From contig SBHC01000073.1 of the NCBI GenBank assembly GCA_006226375.1, positions 95,877-159,876 on the forward strand: a stretch of DNA of 64,000 nt, given 5' to 3'. The translations under genes were made by a program, and so were the position numbers. Every line of letters starts with the position of its first letter. The first letter of the stretch is position 1. The notes under the pieces were generated by a model. It saw only the letters and a list, made by a program, of their open reading frames with translations, was not told where the DNA came from and did not search any database. Shown here piece by piece: positions 18,301-27,513 of this stretch. Source of the stretch: Deltaproteobacteria bacterium (lineage in GTDB: Bacteria; Myxococcota_C; UBA6777).

Positions 18301-18613
18301 CTGCGATGCCACCAAAAAGGAGATAGTTCCAACCTTTCGCGAAGCCCGACAGAGGCTCTTTTCCAAGAAAATACCAACCCCCCTCTTCCGCATCGATCAC
18401 ACGGTAAGCTCCGAGCGCAATCAACGGGATAAACAACACACAGATGCAGTGTGTTTTTATATAGCTACCCGTGGGAGGGTGAACGTCTCGTTTGCCGTAG
18501 ACCGACAAGCCAACGCCGTTGATCGTAAACATGCTCGGTGCGCTGTTCACCGGTCGCATTTTGGGAAACAATTGACGTAACTCTTGGTTCGCCTGTTCTT
18601 GTTCGTAGTTCAT
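15359..18613 (-). CDS. Large TPR-repeat membrane protein with Arg-rich C-terminus
   Basis: A 1084-residue protein. Residues 1-60 contain a short beta segment (MFTINGVGLSVYGKRDVHPPTGSYIKT) followed by two likely membrane spans at about 50-70 (CVLFIPLIALGAYRV) and 92-112 (LLFGGIAALFAIGSL). The rest is a long alpha-helical solenoid of TPR-like repeats, for example ALVYEKQRKSKANFKLL, LGQVYYWMGKPYKGQALF and NTAYFLLQESLIRTLG. The protein is strongly basic throughout. The last 100 residues are almost an Arg/Lys string (RYRDRVRRRLRQNSRKFRRR), ending in a second Arg cluster. No catalytic motif was found. A scaffold facing the cytoplasm or periplasm is possible; the basic tail could contact nucleic acid or acidic lipid. 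The annotation is structural only. Confidence 0.8.
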   Translation of the reverse strand: MNYEQEQANQELRQLFPKMRPVNSAPSMFTINGVGLSVYGKRDVHPPTGSYIKTHCICVLFIPLIALGAYRVIDAEEGGWYFLGKEPLSGFAKGWNYLLFGGIAALFAIGSLQSYYNSPEAIAGRQISKAMAQHRSGDSKDAVERLSRVHSSYSSKRQDAAEKLAQIHNSMGSMKLKQARLMLPGLLEAQERGEREARLPKLGIKDTFGKVKALVAAKGGKNPKEAIRLLNVVADLAPSPKALQAEKMKLLVTAVKENPNDPEMASELALVYEKQRKSKANFKLLAPLETKLGETEGARILGRIYVRRGKFSKAHGLLLPYTETKLKRLHKAEKRYNQAMKDVREKAIRNLRYGRAPRFFRTRAYRNLPKSERIRRVQQYLRDMSKNDPELRKSRRALVKAAKVVPVAMDLGIVMLYRARRAKSPIARKQELKAAERIFLSIRGVAGKSSRYQLYLGQVYYWMGKPYKGQALFNKVLRKTRRSYPILIRLTHVMRELGEHDRAQDLVEEAYRKAKTKKEKYSAAYLRSITGTGLDDRINWLKKADPESTQVEISLNSARGSKARRNGNARAAARYMRKAIEGYERLPKTSSNLNNQALVRFSLFRATGDAKEFAKGIQLLESALEMKPSDSIMLGNTAYFLLQESLIRTLGSKIDWKSTNQTISVGMLSYLYKNAKQKAPWVEKLSKQPSFEKAVKRYNKMLVLAPKSVNVYTKLSQIYWHTKDEKAMKDLYERLVAGKFNFANPSRYRDSKRNRTADRKARKQSLDALRQQQRQVRKLRYRSRLGYAMAAGTQISLHVADYALGGRVSSSSMLRLAKNAYRRSPSSATDALVTKALLFRAGEALARRDRRFAKMLRMNKRHVTVGYLVTFAAQRDKRIRRQLKRNRDFRTALSLISRSVKDFPNGSHLSDWVLMDAFGSKGADDLAERLKNNKLYKYRFLIRKRLSPESPSQAIQKYFYALLTQGQEGADKIWERHQRWKVPLPSLKNGTTFTGASLLKGSSPGGLGVRGSSRYRDRVRRRLRQNSRKFRRRLERLRRKLQKRSLDLRNKPNNFLGDDGEEDTLIRRRRRTRRRPAPRRNWLE

Positions 18614-19094
18614 TCCATAACTCCGTTACGAGTTCACAATATCAAACGAAAGAGAGGAAAGTGTCCGTTGGAAGTACGAAACTTACCTCGCTGAGTTCAC
18701 TCGGGCACAATGCAATTCATGTTCGACCATTTTGTACCGCAACACCCACAAAAAGTGAAGGGATGGAACTGGACGAAGGTTCACATTCCCGCACAGTACG
18801 AGTTGAATCCAAGTCAAACACCGCCACTCCCTGCTCCAAAGTGTGGCTCATTGTAGAAAAGGTTCAGGTCTTGTTGTGACACAAGTCTGGAGGGGCCTCT
18901 CCAAACGAGGACTCGGGTCTCCATTCAGAGACCCCTTGGTCCTCGATCAGAAACTATCCAGACATAGTGGGCCACCGACAAAAGACAAACAACCAAAAGA
19001 AACATACAGATAGCATCGACGTCATCCATGGCACAAAGCTTGCTCTCAGAAAAGAAGTCTACATCCAATCATCCGATCCACACAGGAGACCTCG
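18614..19094. other. Divergent intergenic region with a strong stem-loop
   Basis: About 480 bp between two divergent starts. It holds the stem-loop at 18906-18945 and an AGGAG site before 19095. No open frame in it looks coding, and I found no clear sigma-70 pair on either strand. Confidence 0.55.
18906..18945. other. Two-tier stem-loop
   Basis: CGAGGAC and GGGTCTC on the left pair with GAGACCC and GTCCTCG on the right. This gives two 7-bp helices split by a small internal loop and capped by a 6-nt loop. No T-run follows on the plus strand, so a simple terminator is unlikely; a structured leader or small RNA is possible. Confidence 0.5.
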
Positions 19095-22000
19095 ATGAGA
19101 GCAACTTCATTGTACAAGCTTGGATTGCACCTCACCTTTCTGGCGATGGTCCTGCTTTGCTTCAGCTGTGGCATGCCCACAGACGAACCTTGCAAAGGAG
19201 TGAGCTGCCCCCCTGGAGAAACGTGCAACAACGGATTGTGCGAAGGCACCAAAGTCATCACCTGCAAAGAAGGAAAGACCAGATGCGGGCAAGATTGCGC
19301 TGTACTTGGTGCCAACTCCAAACACTGCGGGGCCTGTAACAACGCTTGCGCCGATGGCGAAGTTTGTATGCTTGGCGAATGCAAAAAGTTCTGCGGCATT
19401 GGCTACGAGAACTGCAACGGGGGATGTGTTCAGTTAAAGAACACAGGCGACCACTGCGGTCGATGTGGCAACGACTGCCAAGACAAGAAGGTATGTTCCA
19501 ACAGCGCATGCGAAGAAAGCTGCCCCGCAAATCAAAAGGCTTGCGGAAGCTCTTGTGTCGATGTTCGCACCAATGCTTTCCACTGCGGTGATTGTTTCAA
19601 AGCCTGCGGCAAGGATCTGATTTGCAACGGTGGCGTGTGTGAAAAGGACTCCTTCAGCGGCACTCCCTCCACCTTCGACATCGTCCTCACAGCAGGGGAA
19701 CTCACGCTGGCCACTTGCAGCTTCACACGAACCCGGAGCGATGGCCAAAACTCCGAATACGACATGGATTGCCCCAACCTGCCCTCCATAAAGATGGTGG
19801 GTTTGTATACCTCTGCAACCAATTACTCTTTGAAGTCGAATACTTCCTTCAACATGGCGAACCTCACGAACTGGAGCTTCTTCAACTTGTTGGGTGGGAA
19901 GTTCAACACCGTTTTGGGCTTCGTCAAAGACGGACTGTCTACGCTTGATGGCTTGAAGCTTGCCATCGACAGTGACCACAACCTTCACCTCGACGGCCAG
20001 ATCAACCTCAATAACGCTGGGGATACCAGCGTAGGAAAAGGGCTGAAGCTGGTGAACCGATTCTTCGACCAGTACATCCCAGGCTACCAAACACCCACAC
20101 CCTTAAAAATCATCTTGGGATACGCCAGCAACGCAGCTTCTGTTTCCCTTCGCATCACTCCCATCGCGGGATGTGCCAGCAAAACCCTCAACGAAGACAT
20201 CGGCACCAAGTTTAAGTTTCAGGACGCCACCCTCGTCTTTACCATTGAAGCGGGAATCTCAGGTGCTTCGGTCTCCGCCGCTATCGTTGGTTTCTCCTAC
20301 ATCAAACCGACCAAGCTCGATGACTGGCTGATGTTTGAACCCAGCGTCACCCTCTCTGTTTCAAGCGGCCCTCTCACCATGACCCTCGGAGGGGAGATAC
20401 CCGGAGCCTGTCCTGAAGAATGCGCCAGCTCCTGTGGTTGCTTGAAGTCAGCCTGTGACGCGCCTTGGAAGCCCCTGAACCTGACCAACAAGTTCACTCT
20501 GAGCAACGGTACGATCGAGGTTGGAATCAATTTGGTAGCGCCTATCCCTCCACCCGTGATTAGCCTTGGATTTACCGCCACTGTAGGAACAGGAAGCAAC
20601 GCCGCCACGGGGAATTATCTGGGTGTGTTCAACCTTGCAGACAAACAATACGGCTACCTGCTCGAAATGAAAACCGTGAACCTCAAGCCGTTGATGGAGA
20701 TGCTGGTAGGCAGCACCCCAGTGTCTGTGATTCCCACGAGCTTCAAGCTAAGAGGCCTAAAGCAAAGCTATGCCATGTCGAAGGATCCCATCTCCTTCAC
20801 TTTGAAAGGAAAGAGCTACACCATCCCCAAAGGCTTCCAGATGGAGGGAAGTATCGAGTACTCCGGGCTATCGGGGCGAGTCGAAGCCAACAACGTGTAT
20901 GTTGACGTGCCTTCCCTGGAGAGCCTCAAGAGTGGTGCCTTCTTGTTCGCAGTCGCAGGCCCACCCCAAGGCAAGATCGAGTTTGAATTTGACATGAGCG
21001 GCTTGCTCGACAAGGTCCTCAACAAGAGTATTTTGAGCAGCTTCAAATCAACCATCCAGTCGACCTTGTATGTGGAGAAAGTCGGCTTCAAATTGAGCAG
21101 CAGCGTGAGCGGTAGCACCGTCTCTTACTCAGCCGGAGCCAGCGCAGGTTTCCGCTTGTTCGGCAGCAGCCACAGTGTTTCCTTTGATGCTGGCATTGCC
21201 TTTGACCCTGACGATGTCGCCACCGAGATCGCCCAAAAAGTAAAGAACCTGGCAGAAGGTGGCTTCAGCGACATCTACAACGGCGCGAAAGACATCGCCA
21301 ACAAAGCTGGAAAGGCAGTCTCCAACGCAGCTTCTGCCACCTGGAGTGGGATCAAGAACCTGTTCAAAGGCAAGATCAACCCCAAGCTCAAGTGCCCCAA
21401 GTCTGACAGCAGCTACTCCACAGCGAACGGATGCTTCACCACCATTACCGAAAGTAAGACGCTCAAGGCCAAGTGCGGAAAAGCCTGTACCAAGTCTGCT
21501 GGAGATGTCTGTACAAGCAGCAATGGCAGCAAGGGTAGCGGAGATTACTTCAAACGTGACTGTACGTTTTCAAAGACCTGTGTGGTTCCTGCTCAGTGCG
21601 GTGGTTGTTGGAAAGCTTCGAAGGGTCAAAGTCTCCGCCTCAATTGCGTGGGAGGCAAACAGGGTGGAACCTGCATCCACATCATGAGCGCAGTGTATGG
21701 AGACGTTGGCGGCATCGACCCCAGCGGAAGAAACACCGCACCCAGCTACTGCAATTCGAACCCAAGCTGCAAGAATAGCAACTCCCTCGACATTGTGAAG
21801 CGTTACTGCCAGGGCAAAAAGACCTGCTCGATCCCCGTGACAGAGTCCGTGTTTGGAAGTCTCAGTTGCCCTCACAACGGGCTGCAAGTCAGCTATGTTT
21901 GTGCTGGCTGCCCCGTTGGGAGTTACCTCAAGAATGGTGGCAAAGAGTGTGCACAATGCCCCTACGGAACCTACCAGGATGAAACAGGCAAGACCTCTTG

Positions 22001-24785
22001 CAAATCCTGTCCTCCAGGAACCACCACCAAATACCTGGGCTCAACCAGCCAAGACACCTGTGTGCAATGTCCTGGTGACCTGAATTGCACCCACGGCTGT
22101 TATTACCGCGATGGCAATGCATATTGCAAATGCGAAGGGGGAGGTGTTGGCCTCGAAGAGTATTGTGATGGCAACAACCGCTATTACTGCAAATCACTCT
22201 CCAAAGACGCCAACCCACTCCGAACCAAACTCGGCTCCTGTACCCACGGCTGTCTGGTCGTGAACCAAAAGTCCTATTGTGGTTGCCAGGGAGGAACAGA
22301 TCCTGGCGTGGAATATTGCTCCAACAGCAAAGCGATGTATTGCGAATTGAGCACCAACGCTGATGGCGAACTCAAGATGAAACTAGATTGTGGCAGCCAG
22401 AATCTAGGCTGTGAAGAGAGTGAGCAGCGAGCCTATTGCGAGTGCCCTGGAGGTCACAAACACGGGACAGAGTGGTGCGACAACAACAACCGCATGGAAT
22501 GCCAATATGGAAGACCTCAGCCCTTAGGTATCTGCTTCAACGGATGTTACATGTCCGAAGGTGCGGCATACTGCAAATGCCAAGGAGGCCGCACTGGCTC
22601 TGAGTATTGCACCACACTTGGAGGCTCTGTGGGTGTTCGAGCAGAATGTCCGTTCACCACAGAACCCAACGAGCCGATCTCCTATCACAACCCCTGCAGC
22701 TACGGTTGCTACACACAGAATGGTGGGGCCTATTGCAAATGTGAAGGAGGTATCACTGCTGGCAACACATACTGCTTCAATGGAGATGTCCATACCTGTG
22801 CAGAAGCCACAGACCCACTCGCCTTGGCCAGCCCCAACTCTGTCACAGAGAATTGCAAGAACAAAAACGCGACATGCTCCACGTCCAGCAAAACATGCGT
22901 TTGTCGGTCGGGTGAGAAATTCTGCAACGGCGTATGCAAAGAATGTTGCAGTAGCAGCGACTGCTCCGCAGGACGAAGCTGTGACAGCAATGGTAGATGT
23001 CAATGTCCGACGGACAAGCCCTACTTCGTTGGAGGGGCCTGTCGCCAATGTACATCGGATTTACACTGTGGTGGTACTTCAAGATGCAGCAATTATGTTT
23101 GTACATGCCCAAGCAGTCTGACCTACTGCAACCGCAGCTGCTACGAGTGTTGCACCGACAGTCATTGTGGCAACGGCGGAACTTGCAGCGGTAACAAATG
23201 CTCATGCCCTGCTGGCAAATACTTCAGCAATGGCAGCTGTGTGTCTTGTCCTGCTGGCCAGTACAAGTCGAGCGCAGGATCTCATGCCTGTTCTTCCTGC
23301 CCCACAGGGAAGTATGCCAGCGGGACCGGGAACACCAGCTGCACCTCCTGTCCCAGAGGCCAATACCAGAATCTCACAGGCCAAACGTCTTGCAAAGCCT
23401 GCCCTGCAGGAAGGTATGCCTCATCCACAGGTCGAACAAGCTGTGTCCTCTGCCCAAGTGGGATGTACCAAAACAACACAAGTCAAAGCGCTTGCAAGTC
23501 CTGTGCAGCCGGAACGTATGCTTCATCAACAGGTCGCACCAGCTGTACTCTTTGCCCCAAAGGGATGTACCAGGACAAGACTAGGCAGGCCTCATGCCTA
23601 GCTTGTCCGACCAAAACCTACGCAAGCAGTACAGGGAGCACAAGTTGCACAACATGTCCAAATGATACCTACCAGGATCAACCTCAGCAGGCCTCTTGCA
23701 AAGCCTGCCCCTCGGGTAAGTCATGTTGTGGAGGAGCCATCGTCAACACCAGCATCGATCCCACACACTGTGGTGCGTGTGGCAATGTTTGTTCGGGAGT
23801 TCCATGCCTCAGCGGACTTTGTGGTGGCGTCTGCTCCATCAGTGTCCAAAAGAAGGCCATCGCTTCTGGGCACACCAAACCCATCTTTCCGGTGGTTGCT
23901 TCACCCAAGGGTGATATGCTTGCAACAGGCTCCGAAGATGGAACGGTAAAGTTGTGGGATGTGAAGAATCCTCTCAATCCTGTGTTGCTCTCAACAATCA
24001 AAGCACACAGCGCCCTCGTCCATGCCCTCACCTTTGACTCCACAGGACAACTTCTGGCCACAGGTGCCTGGGACAATGAGATCAAAGTGTGGTGGCTGAG
24101 AGATCCAAAGAATCCCAGGAACACAAGAATCTACAAAGGGCACAGCGACTATGTTCTTGGTCTAACCTTCACACCCAATGGAGATTATCTTATCTCTGGA
24201 GGTCGGGATGCGAAGATTAAGATCTGGAGCATTGGAGCCAACAAGATTGTCACAACTCTTTCACAGCACACTCGCAATGTGTACAGCGTTTTGACCAGCC
24301 CGGATGGTAAGTTCTTGTACTCAGCTTCCGTCGACAACAGCATCCGCACATGGGACATCACCAAGATTACAGCACCCAAGGCGCTCGCGCACATCACAAG
24401 CAGCAACGGGGGTCACACCAACTATGTCTACAAGCTTGCCCTCACTGCGGATGGGCGGACGCTGGCTTCAGGCTCACGTGACCAAACTGTTAAGCTATGG
24501 GAGGTCAACAACCCGGCTGCTCCCAAGCTGTACAAAACACTGACGGGCCATACGAGCCTCGTGCTTGGTCTATCCTTCCGTAAAGATGGTAAGGAGCTGA
24601 TCAGCGCGGGATACGACAGCAAGATCAACATCTGGAACACAGCCAATCCAAAGAACACGAGCTTCGTTCGAACCTTGCCAGGAAGTTACAAGAGGATCTG
24701 GGGAATCGCTCACAGCGCTGATGGAAAGTACCTTTACTCGGGAGGCCGAGACGACAGCGTCCTCCGTGTTTGGGGATGTCCCTAA
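19095..24785 (+). CDS. Giant lipoprotein: Stig1-like, SUEL-type lectin, GCC2/GCC3 and WD40 propeller
   Basis: A 1896-residue protein with a signal peptide ending LLCFSC (Cys25 probably lipidated; lipobox atypical) and an AGGAG site before ATG. Residues 30-185 hold Stig1-like Cys repeats (HCGxCGxxC types). Residues 190-760 are a beta-rich, cysteine-poor region I do not recognise. About 840-938 matches the SUEL/rhamnose-binding lectin fold (GQSLRLNC, AVYGD, VKRYCQGKKTCSIPV, LQVSYVC). Residues 938-1000 and 1370-1540 are GCC2/GCC3 or ephrin-receptor-like CPxGxYxxxxGxxxC repeats, with a further Cys-rich block (YCKCEGG repeats) between. From about 1588 to the end, seven WD40 repeats form a propeller (GSEDGTVKLWDV, GSRDQTVKLWEV). 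A cell-surface glycan-binding or adhesion role is inferred. Confidence 0.9.
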   Translation: MRATSLYKLGLHLTFLAMVLLCFSCGMPTDEPCKGVSCPPGETCNNGLCEGTKVITCKEGKTRCGQDCAVLGANSKHCGACNNACADGEVCMLGECKKFCGIGYENCNGGCVQLKNTGDHCGRCGNDCQDKKVCSNSACEESCPANQKACGSSCVDVRTNAFHCGDCFKACGKDLICNGGVCEKDSFSGTPSTFDIVLTAGELTLATCSFTRTRSDGQNSEYDMDCPNLPSIKMVGLYTSATNYSLKSNTSFNMANLTNWSFFNLLGGKFNTVLGFVKDGLSTLDGLKLAIDSDHNLHLDGQINLNNAGDTSVGKGLKLVNRFFDQYIPGYQTPTPLKIILGYASNAASVSLRITPIAGCASKTLNEDIGTKFKFQDATLVFTIEAGISGASVSAAIVGFSYIKPTKLDDWLMFEPSVTLSVSSGPLTMTLGGEIPGACPEECASSCGCLKSACDAPWKPLNLTNKFTLSNGTIEVGINLVAPIPPPVISLGFTATVGTGSNAATGNYLGVFNLADKQYGYLLEMKTVNLKPLMEMLVGSTPVSVIPTSFKLRGLKQSYAMSKDPISFTLKGKSYTIPKGFQMEGSIEYSGLSGRVEANNVYVDVPSLESLKSGAFLFAVAGPPQGKIEFEFDMSGLLDKVLNKSILSSFKSTIQSTLYVEKVGFKLSSSVSGSTVSYSAGASAGFRLFGSSHSVSFDAGIAFDPDDVATEIAQKVKNLAEGGFSDIYNGAKDIANKAGKAVSNAASATWSGIKNLFKGKINPKLKCPKSDSSYSTANGCFTTITESKTLKAKCGKACTKSAGDVCTSSNGSKGSGDYFKRDCTFSKTCVVPAQCGGCWKASKGQSLRLNCVGGKQGGTCIHIMSAVYGDVGGIDPSGRNTAPSYCNSNPSCKNSNSLDIVKRYCQGKKTCSIPVTESVFGSLSCPHNGLQVSYVCAGCPVGSYLKNGGKECAQCPYGTYQDETGKTSCKSCPPGTTTKYLGSTSQDTCVQCPGDLNCTHGCYYRDGNAYCKCEGGGVGLEEYCDGNNRYYCKSLSKDANPLRTKLGSCTHGCLVVNQKSYCGCQGGTDPGVEYCSNSKAMYCELSTNADGELKMKLDCGSQNLGCEESEQRAYCECPGGHKHGTEWCDNNNRMECQYGRPQPLGICFNGCYMSEGAAYCKCQGGRTGSEYCTTLGGSVGVRAECPFTTEPNEPISYHNPCSYGCYTQNGGAYCKCEGGITAGNTYCFNGDVHTCAEATDPLALASPNSVTENCKNKNATCSTSSKTCVCRSGEKFCNGVCKECCSSSDCSAGRSCDSNGRCQCPTDKPYFVGGACRQCTSDLHCGGTSRCSNYVCTCPSSLTYCNRSCYECCTDSHCGNGGTCSGNKCSCPAGKYFSNGSCVSCPAGQYKSSAGSHACSSCPTGKYASGTGNTSCTSCPRGQYQNLTGQTSCKACPAGRYASSTGRTSCVLCPSGMYQNNTSQSACKSCAAGTYASSTGRTSCTLCPKGMYQDKTRQASCLACPTKTYASSTGSTSCTTCPNDTYQDQPQQASCKACPSGKSCCGGAIVNTSIDPTHCGACGNVCSGVPCLSGLCGGVCSISVQKKAIASGHTKPIFPVVASPKGDMLATGSEDGTVKLWDVKNPLNPVLLSTIKAHSALVHALTFDSTGQLLATGAWDNEIKVWWLRDPKNPRNTRIYKGHSDYVLGLTFTPNGDYLISGGRDAKIKIWSIGANKIVTTLSQHTRNVYSVLTSPDGKFLYSASVDNSIRTWDITKITAPKALAHITSSNGGHTNYVYKLALTADGRTLASGSRDQTVKLWEVNNPAAPKLYKTLTGHTSLVLGLSFRKDGKELISAGYDSKINIWNTANPKNTSFVRTLPGSYKRIWGIAHSADGKYLYSGGRDDSVLRVWGCP

Positions 24786-25054
24786 TCATCTTGGCGATGA
24801 TAGGAGCGGTCATCTCTCAGTCTGTTCCTTACAAAACCCCCACGACTCTACAAGAGATGGGTATCACGAAGAACCTCCACACCAGGTTTGACGTGAAGCA
24901 CCAGCCCCGCCCGAATCAATGACCCCGCGGTTAACTCAAGATGTCGTTGGCGATCTATCTGGTAGGAACCTGGCGCGTGGACGCAAGAGAACGCGGAAGA
25001 ATAGAAGACACGCAGATTCTTTGAAAGGCAAGAAGAAGAACAAGCGAATTCAGG
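24786..25054. other. Intergenic region between two convergent genes
   Basis: About 270 bp between two stop codons. A short hairpin (ATCATC/GATGAT) sits right after the stop at 24785. No U-rich tract follows, so it is a weak terminator candidate. Nothing else is recognisable. Confidence 0.4.
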
Positions 25055-27391
25055 CTACTTGTACTGACAGTACCCACTGCTTGTGCACGTTGGAATCTTA
25101 CTCCTCAATGTTGGGCATGCAGCAGGACAGGCTACGTTTTGGCTACATTGTGCCAGAGAAAGGCTTTTGCAATCGAGGCTCGTGTAGAATCCCGTACAAA
25201 CGGGCTTGCTGTTTTGCGATTTGCACTCCAAACGGCTGGCCAAACAAAACGTGCCAGCGATGGCGTCTGTTCCACTGGTGGGAACACTGGTGCAAGTCAC
25301 AGTTGTGTAGCAGGAGCCAATCGGAAAGACATCGACTTGGCCGTCGCAGTCGTTGTCCAGGCCATCACAAAGCTCCGTAGCGGAGTAACCAGTTGGCTGA
25401 GCACAGACTCCCCGGCTGTCCAATTTGGCGGTCTTACAAACGCCCGCGTTCTTGTTCAAGTAGTTGCAGGGGCAACCCTCATCCACAACACCGTTGCAAT
25501 TGTTGTCTTTGCCATCACAGGGTTCATTGCTGCTTGGGTCGTAATCTGACGGCTGCTGACAAACCCCGTTGTTGTCCTTGACGGCAGAGGCACACACGCC
25601 CGCGCTTAAGTTGTTGTAGTTGCAAGGACACTGTTCTTCCAGCTTGTTGTCACAGTCGTTGTCTACATTGTCACCACAGATCTCGCTGGTGCTGTACTTG
25701 GCGGGCTTCTCACAAACACCTTGGGCGTTTCGCTTCAACCCTTTGCAAACACCGGCCCCTTTGTCGAGATAGTTGCAAGGGCAACCTTCGTCGACAACAC
25801 CATCGCAGTTGTTGTCTTTCTGATCACCACAGATTTCAGCGACAGGCTTCACTTCACCCTGACAAGTCCCCCACTGACCAAGCTTGGTGCAGGTCTGGGT
25901 CCCCTGCTTGCATTCTCCCACGTCGGAGCCGCATTTCTGCTGGTCGTTGGACCTGCAGACACAGCCTTCGTTCACTTGCCCATCGCAGTTGTTGTCCAGG
26001 GAGTCTGCGCAGGAGTCCATGTTCGGATTGTAGTCTGCGGGTGGAGCACAGGAGCCTTGCGAGTTCCGTTTTGCCTGGGTGCAAACACCTTTTGTTTTGC
26101 CAAGGTAGTTGCAAGGACAGCCTTCATCGACCACGCCGTTGCAGTCGTTGTCTTTGCCATCACACTTCTCGGTGGTCGAATAGTCTGCGGGCTTGGGACA
26201 AACGTTGTTATCACCACGAGTCTGGTTGGCACACACGCCCAAAGGATTCTTGAGATAGTTGCAGGGACAGCCCTTGTTCACATGGCCATCGCAGTTGTTG
26301 TCTTTGAGATCCGCGCAGTTGTCAGTAGGCAAATAATCGGATGGCTTGACACAAACACCTGACTTGTCGTTTTTGGCGGTAGCGCAAACGCCATCTTTTT
26401 TACCCAGATAGTTGCAGGGACAGTTTTCATCGACAACACCATCGCAGTTGTTGTCTTTCTTGTCGCCGCACACTTCAGCGACGGGCTTTGTCTCGCCGGT
26501 GCAGGCCTCCCACTTTCCATTCTGCCCACACTTTTGTGTGCCTTTTTTGCACTCACCTACATCGGAGCCACAATCTTTGGTCTCTCCCGCTTTGCACTCG
26601 CAGGTTTCGTCCGTGTTGCCGTTGCAGTCGTTGTCAATTCCGTCACCGCAAACATCGGTGAGGCTGTAGTCTTTGGGCTTTTGACAGTTTCCGCTGCCAT
26701 CGGTCATCGCCGTCTTGCAAACACCTACATTTTTTCCATCGTAATTGCAGGGACAGTTTTCATCAGGAGCGCCATCACAATCGTCGTCGCGGCCATTTCC
26801 GCAAAGCTCCGTTTGGGGGAGGATCTGGCCGTTGCACTGTCCCCATTTTCCGCTCACACATGTCTGCGTTCCAGTTTTGCAAACCCCTTTTGACTCGGAG
26901 CCTTTGGGTCCTTCGTAGCAGACACGCTGCTCACCATCCTTGCACTCTCCGGTTGGCTCTGTCGGAAGTTCGGGAGAGACTTCGGCTGGAGTTTCAGGAA
27001 CAGTTTCAGTAGCGTCGGGGACATCTTCAGCAGAGCCATCGGGCTGGACGACTTCCGTTGGTTTGTCATCAGCGGGCGAGTCATCCTTAGTCGTTCCACC
27101 ATCCGCTTGGGGTTCGGTCACAACCTCCTTCACTGGCTCACTGGCAATGTCTTGGCTTGCTTCTGCCCCTGGCTCAACAGACTCGCCGCTTGACTCGATG
27201 TCGGCTGTTTCTGTTTGGGTCACAGAGAGTTGACTCACACAAACATTGCGAATGCAAAGCTGACCGGGGCTGCAATCCACGGCCTTGCTGCACACGGAGA
27301 GAACCTGGGGCAGACCATCTCCGCAGCCAAAACCTAGCCCAAGTCCGATCCCACAACACAAGAAAAACAACCAAGCCAAACGCATCTTCAT
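25055..27391 (-). CDS. MopE-like lipoprotein with ten DNNCDGxVDE metal-binding motifs
   Basis: A 778-residue secreted protein. The signal peptide ends in GLGFGC (Cys23), a plausible lipobox. Residues 45-150 are a Ser/Thr/Pro/Glu-rich spacer (EVVTEPQADGGTTKDD and similar). From about 150 on there are ten copies of the Pfam MopE-type motif (DNNCDGVVDEGC and variants, one degenerate as DNDCDNKLEEQC). Between many copies lies a second conserved unit of the form CPCNYLGKxxGVCxxAK...GxCxxPxxY. MopE of Methylococcus is a secreted copper-binding protein; here Asp/Asn-rich loops probably bind calcium or another metal and cysteines form disulfides. It is the same architecture as the gene entering the right edge of the window. 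Its 3' end faces the giant lectin-WD40 lipoprotein. Confidence 0.88.
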   Translation of the reverse strand: MKMRLAWLFFLCCGIGLGLGFGCGDGLPQVLSVCSKAVDCSPGQLCIRNVCVSQLSVTQTETADIESSGESVEPGAEASQDIASEPVKEVVTEPQADGGTTKDDSPADDKPTEVVQPDGSAEDVPDATETVPETPAEVSPELPTEPTGECKDGEQRVCYEGPKGSESKGVCKTGTQTCVSGKWGQCNGQILPQTELCGNGRDDDCDGAPDENCPCNYDGKNVGVCKTAMTDGSGNCQKPKDYSLTDVCGDGIDNDCNGNTDETCECKAGETKDCGSDVGECKKGTQKCGQNGKWEACTGETKPVAEVCGDKKDNNCDGVVDENCPCNYLGKKDGVCATAKNDKSGVCVKPSDYLPTDNCADLKDNNCDGHVNKGCPCNYLKNPLGVCANQTRGDNNVCPKPADYSTTEKCDGKDNDCNGVVDEGCPCNYLGKTKGVCTQAKRNSQGSCAPPADYNPNMDSCADSLDNNCDGQVNEGCVCRSNDQQKCGSDVGECKQGTQTCTKLGQWGTCQGEVKPVAEICGDQKDNNCDGVVDEGCPCNYLDKGAGVCKGLKRNAQGVCEKPAKYSTSEICGDNVDNDCDNKLEEQCPCNYNNLSAGVCASAVKDNNGVCQQPSDYDPSSNEPCDGKDNNCNGVVDEGCPCNYLNKNAGVCKTAKLDSRGVCAQPTGYSATELCDGLDNDCDGQVDVFPIGSCYTTVTCTSVPTSGTDAIAGTFCLASRLECKSQNSKPVCTGFYTSLDCKSLSLAQCSQNVACPAACPTLRSKIPTCTSSGYCQYK

Positions 27392-27513
27392 CTTCGATAT
27401 CCTATCTTCGGCGTTGATACACCTACCATACGATCAGACGTCTCAACCTTGCATTCCCTTTAAACTTTCCTTCGACCGCATGAAGCACCTCGGCCAACCG
27501 TCAGAATGCACTG

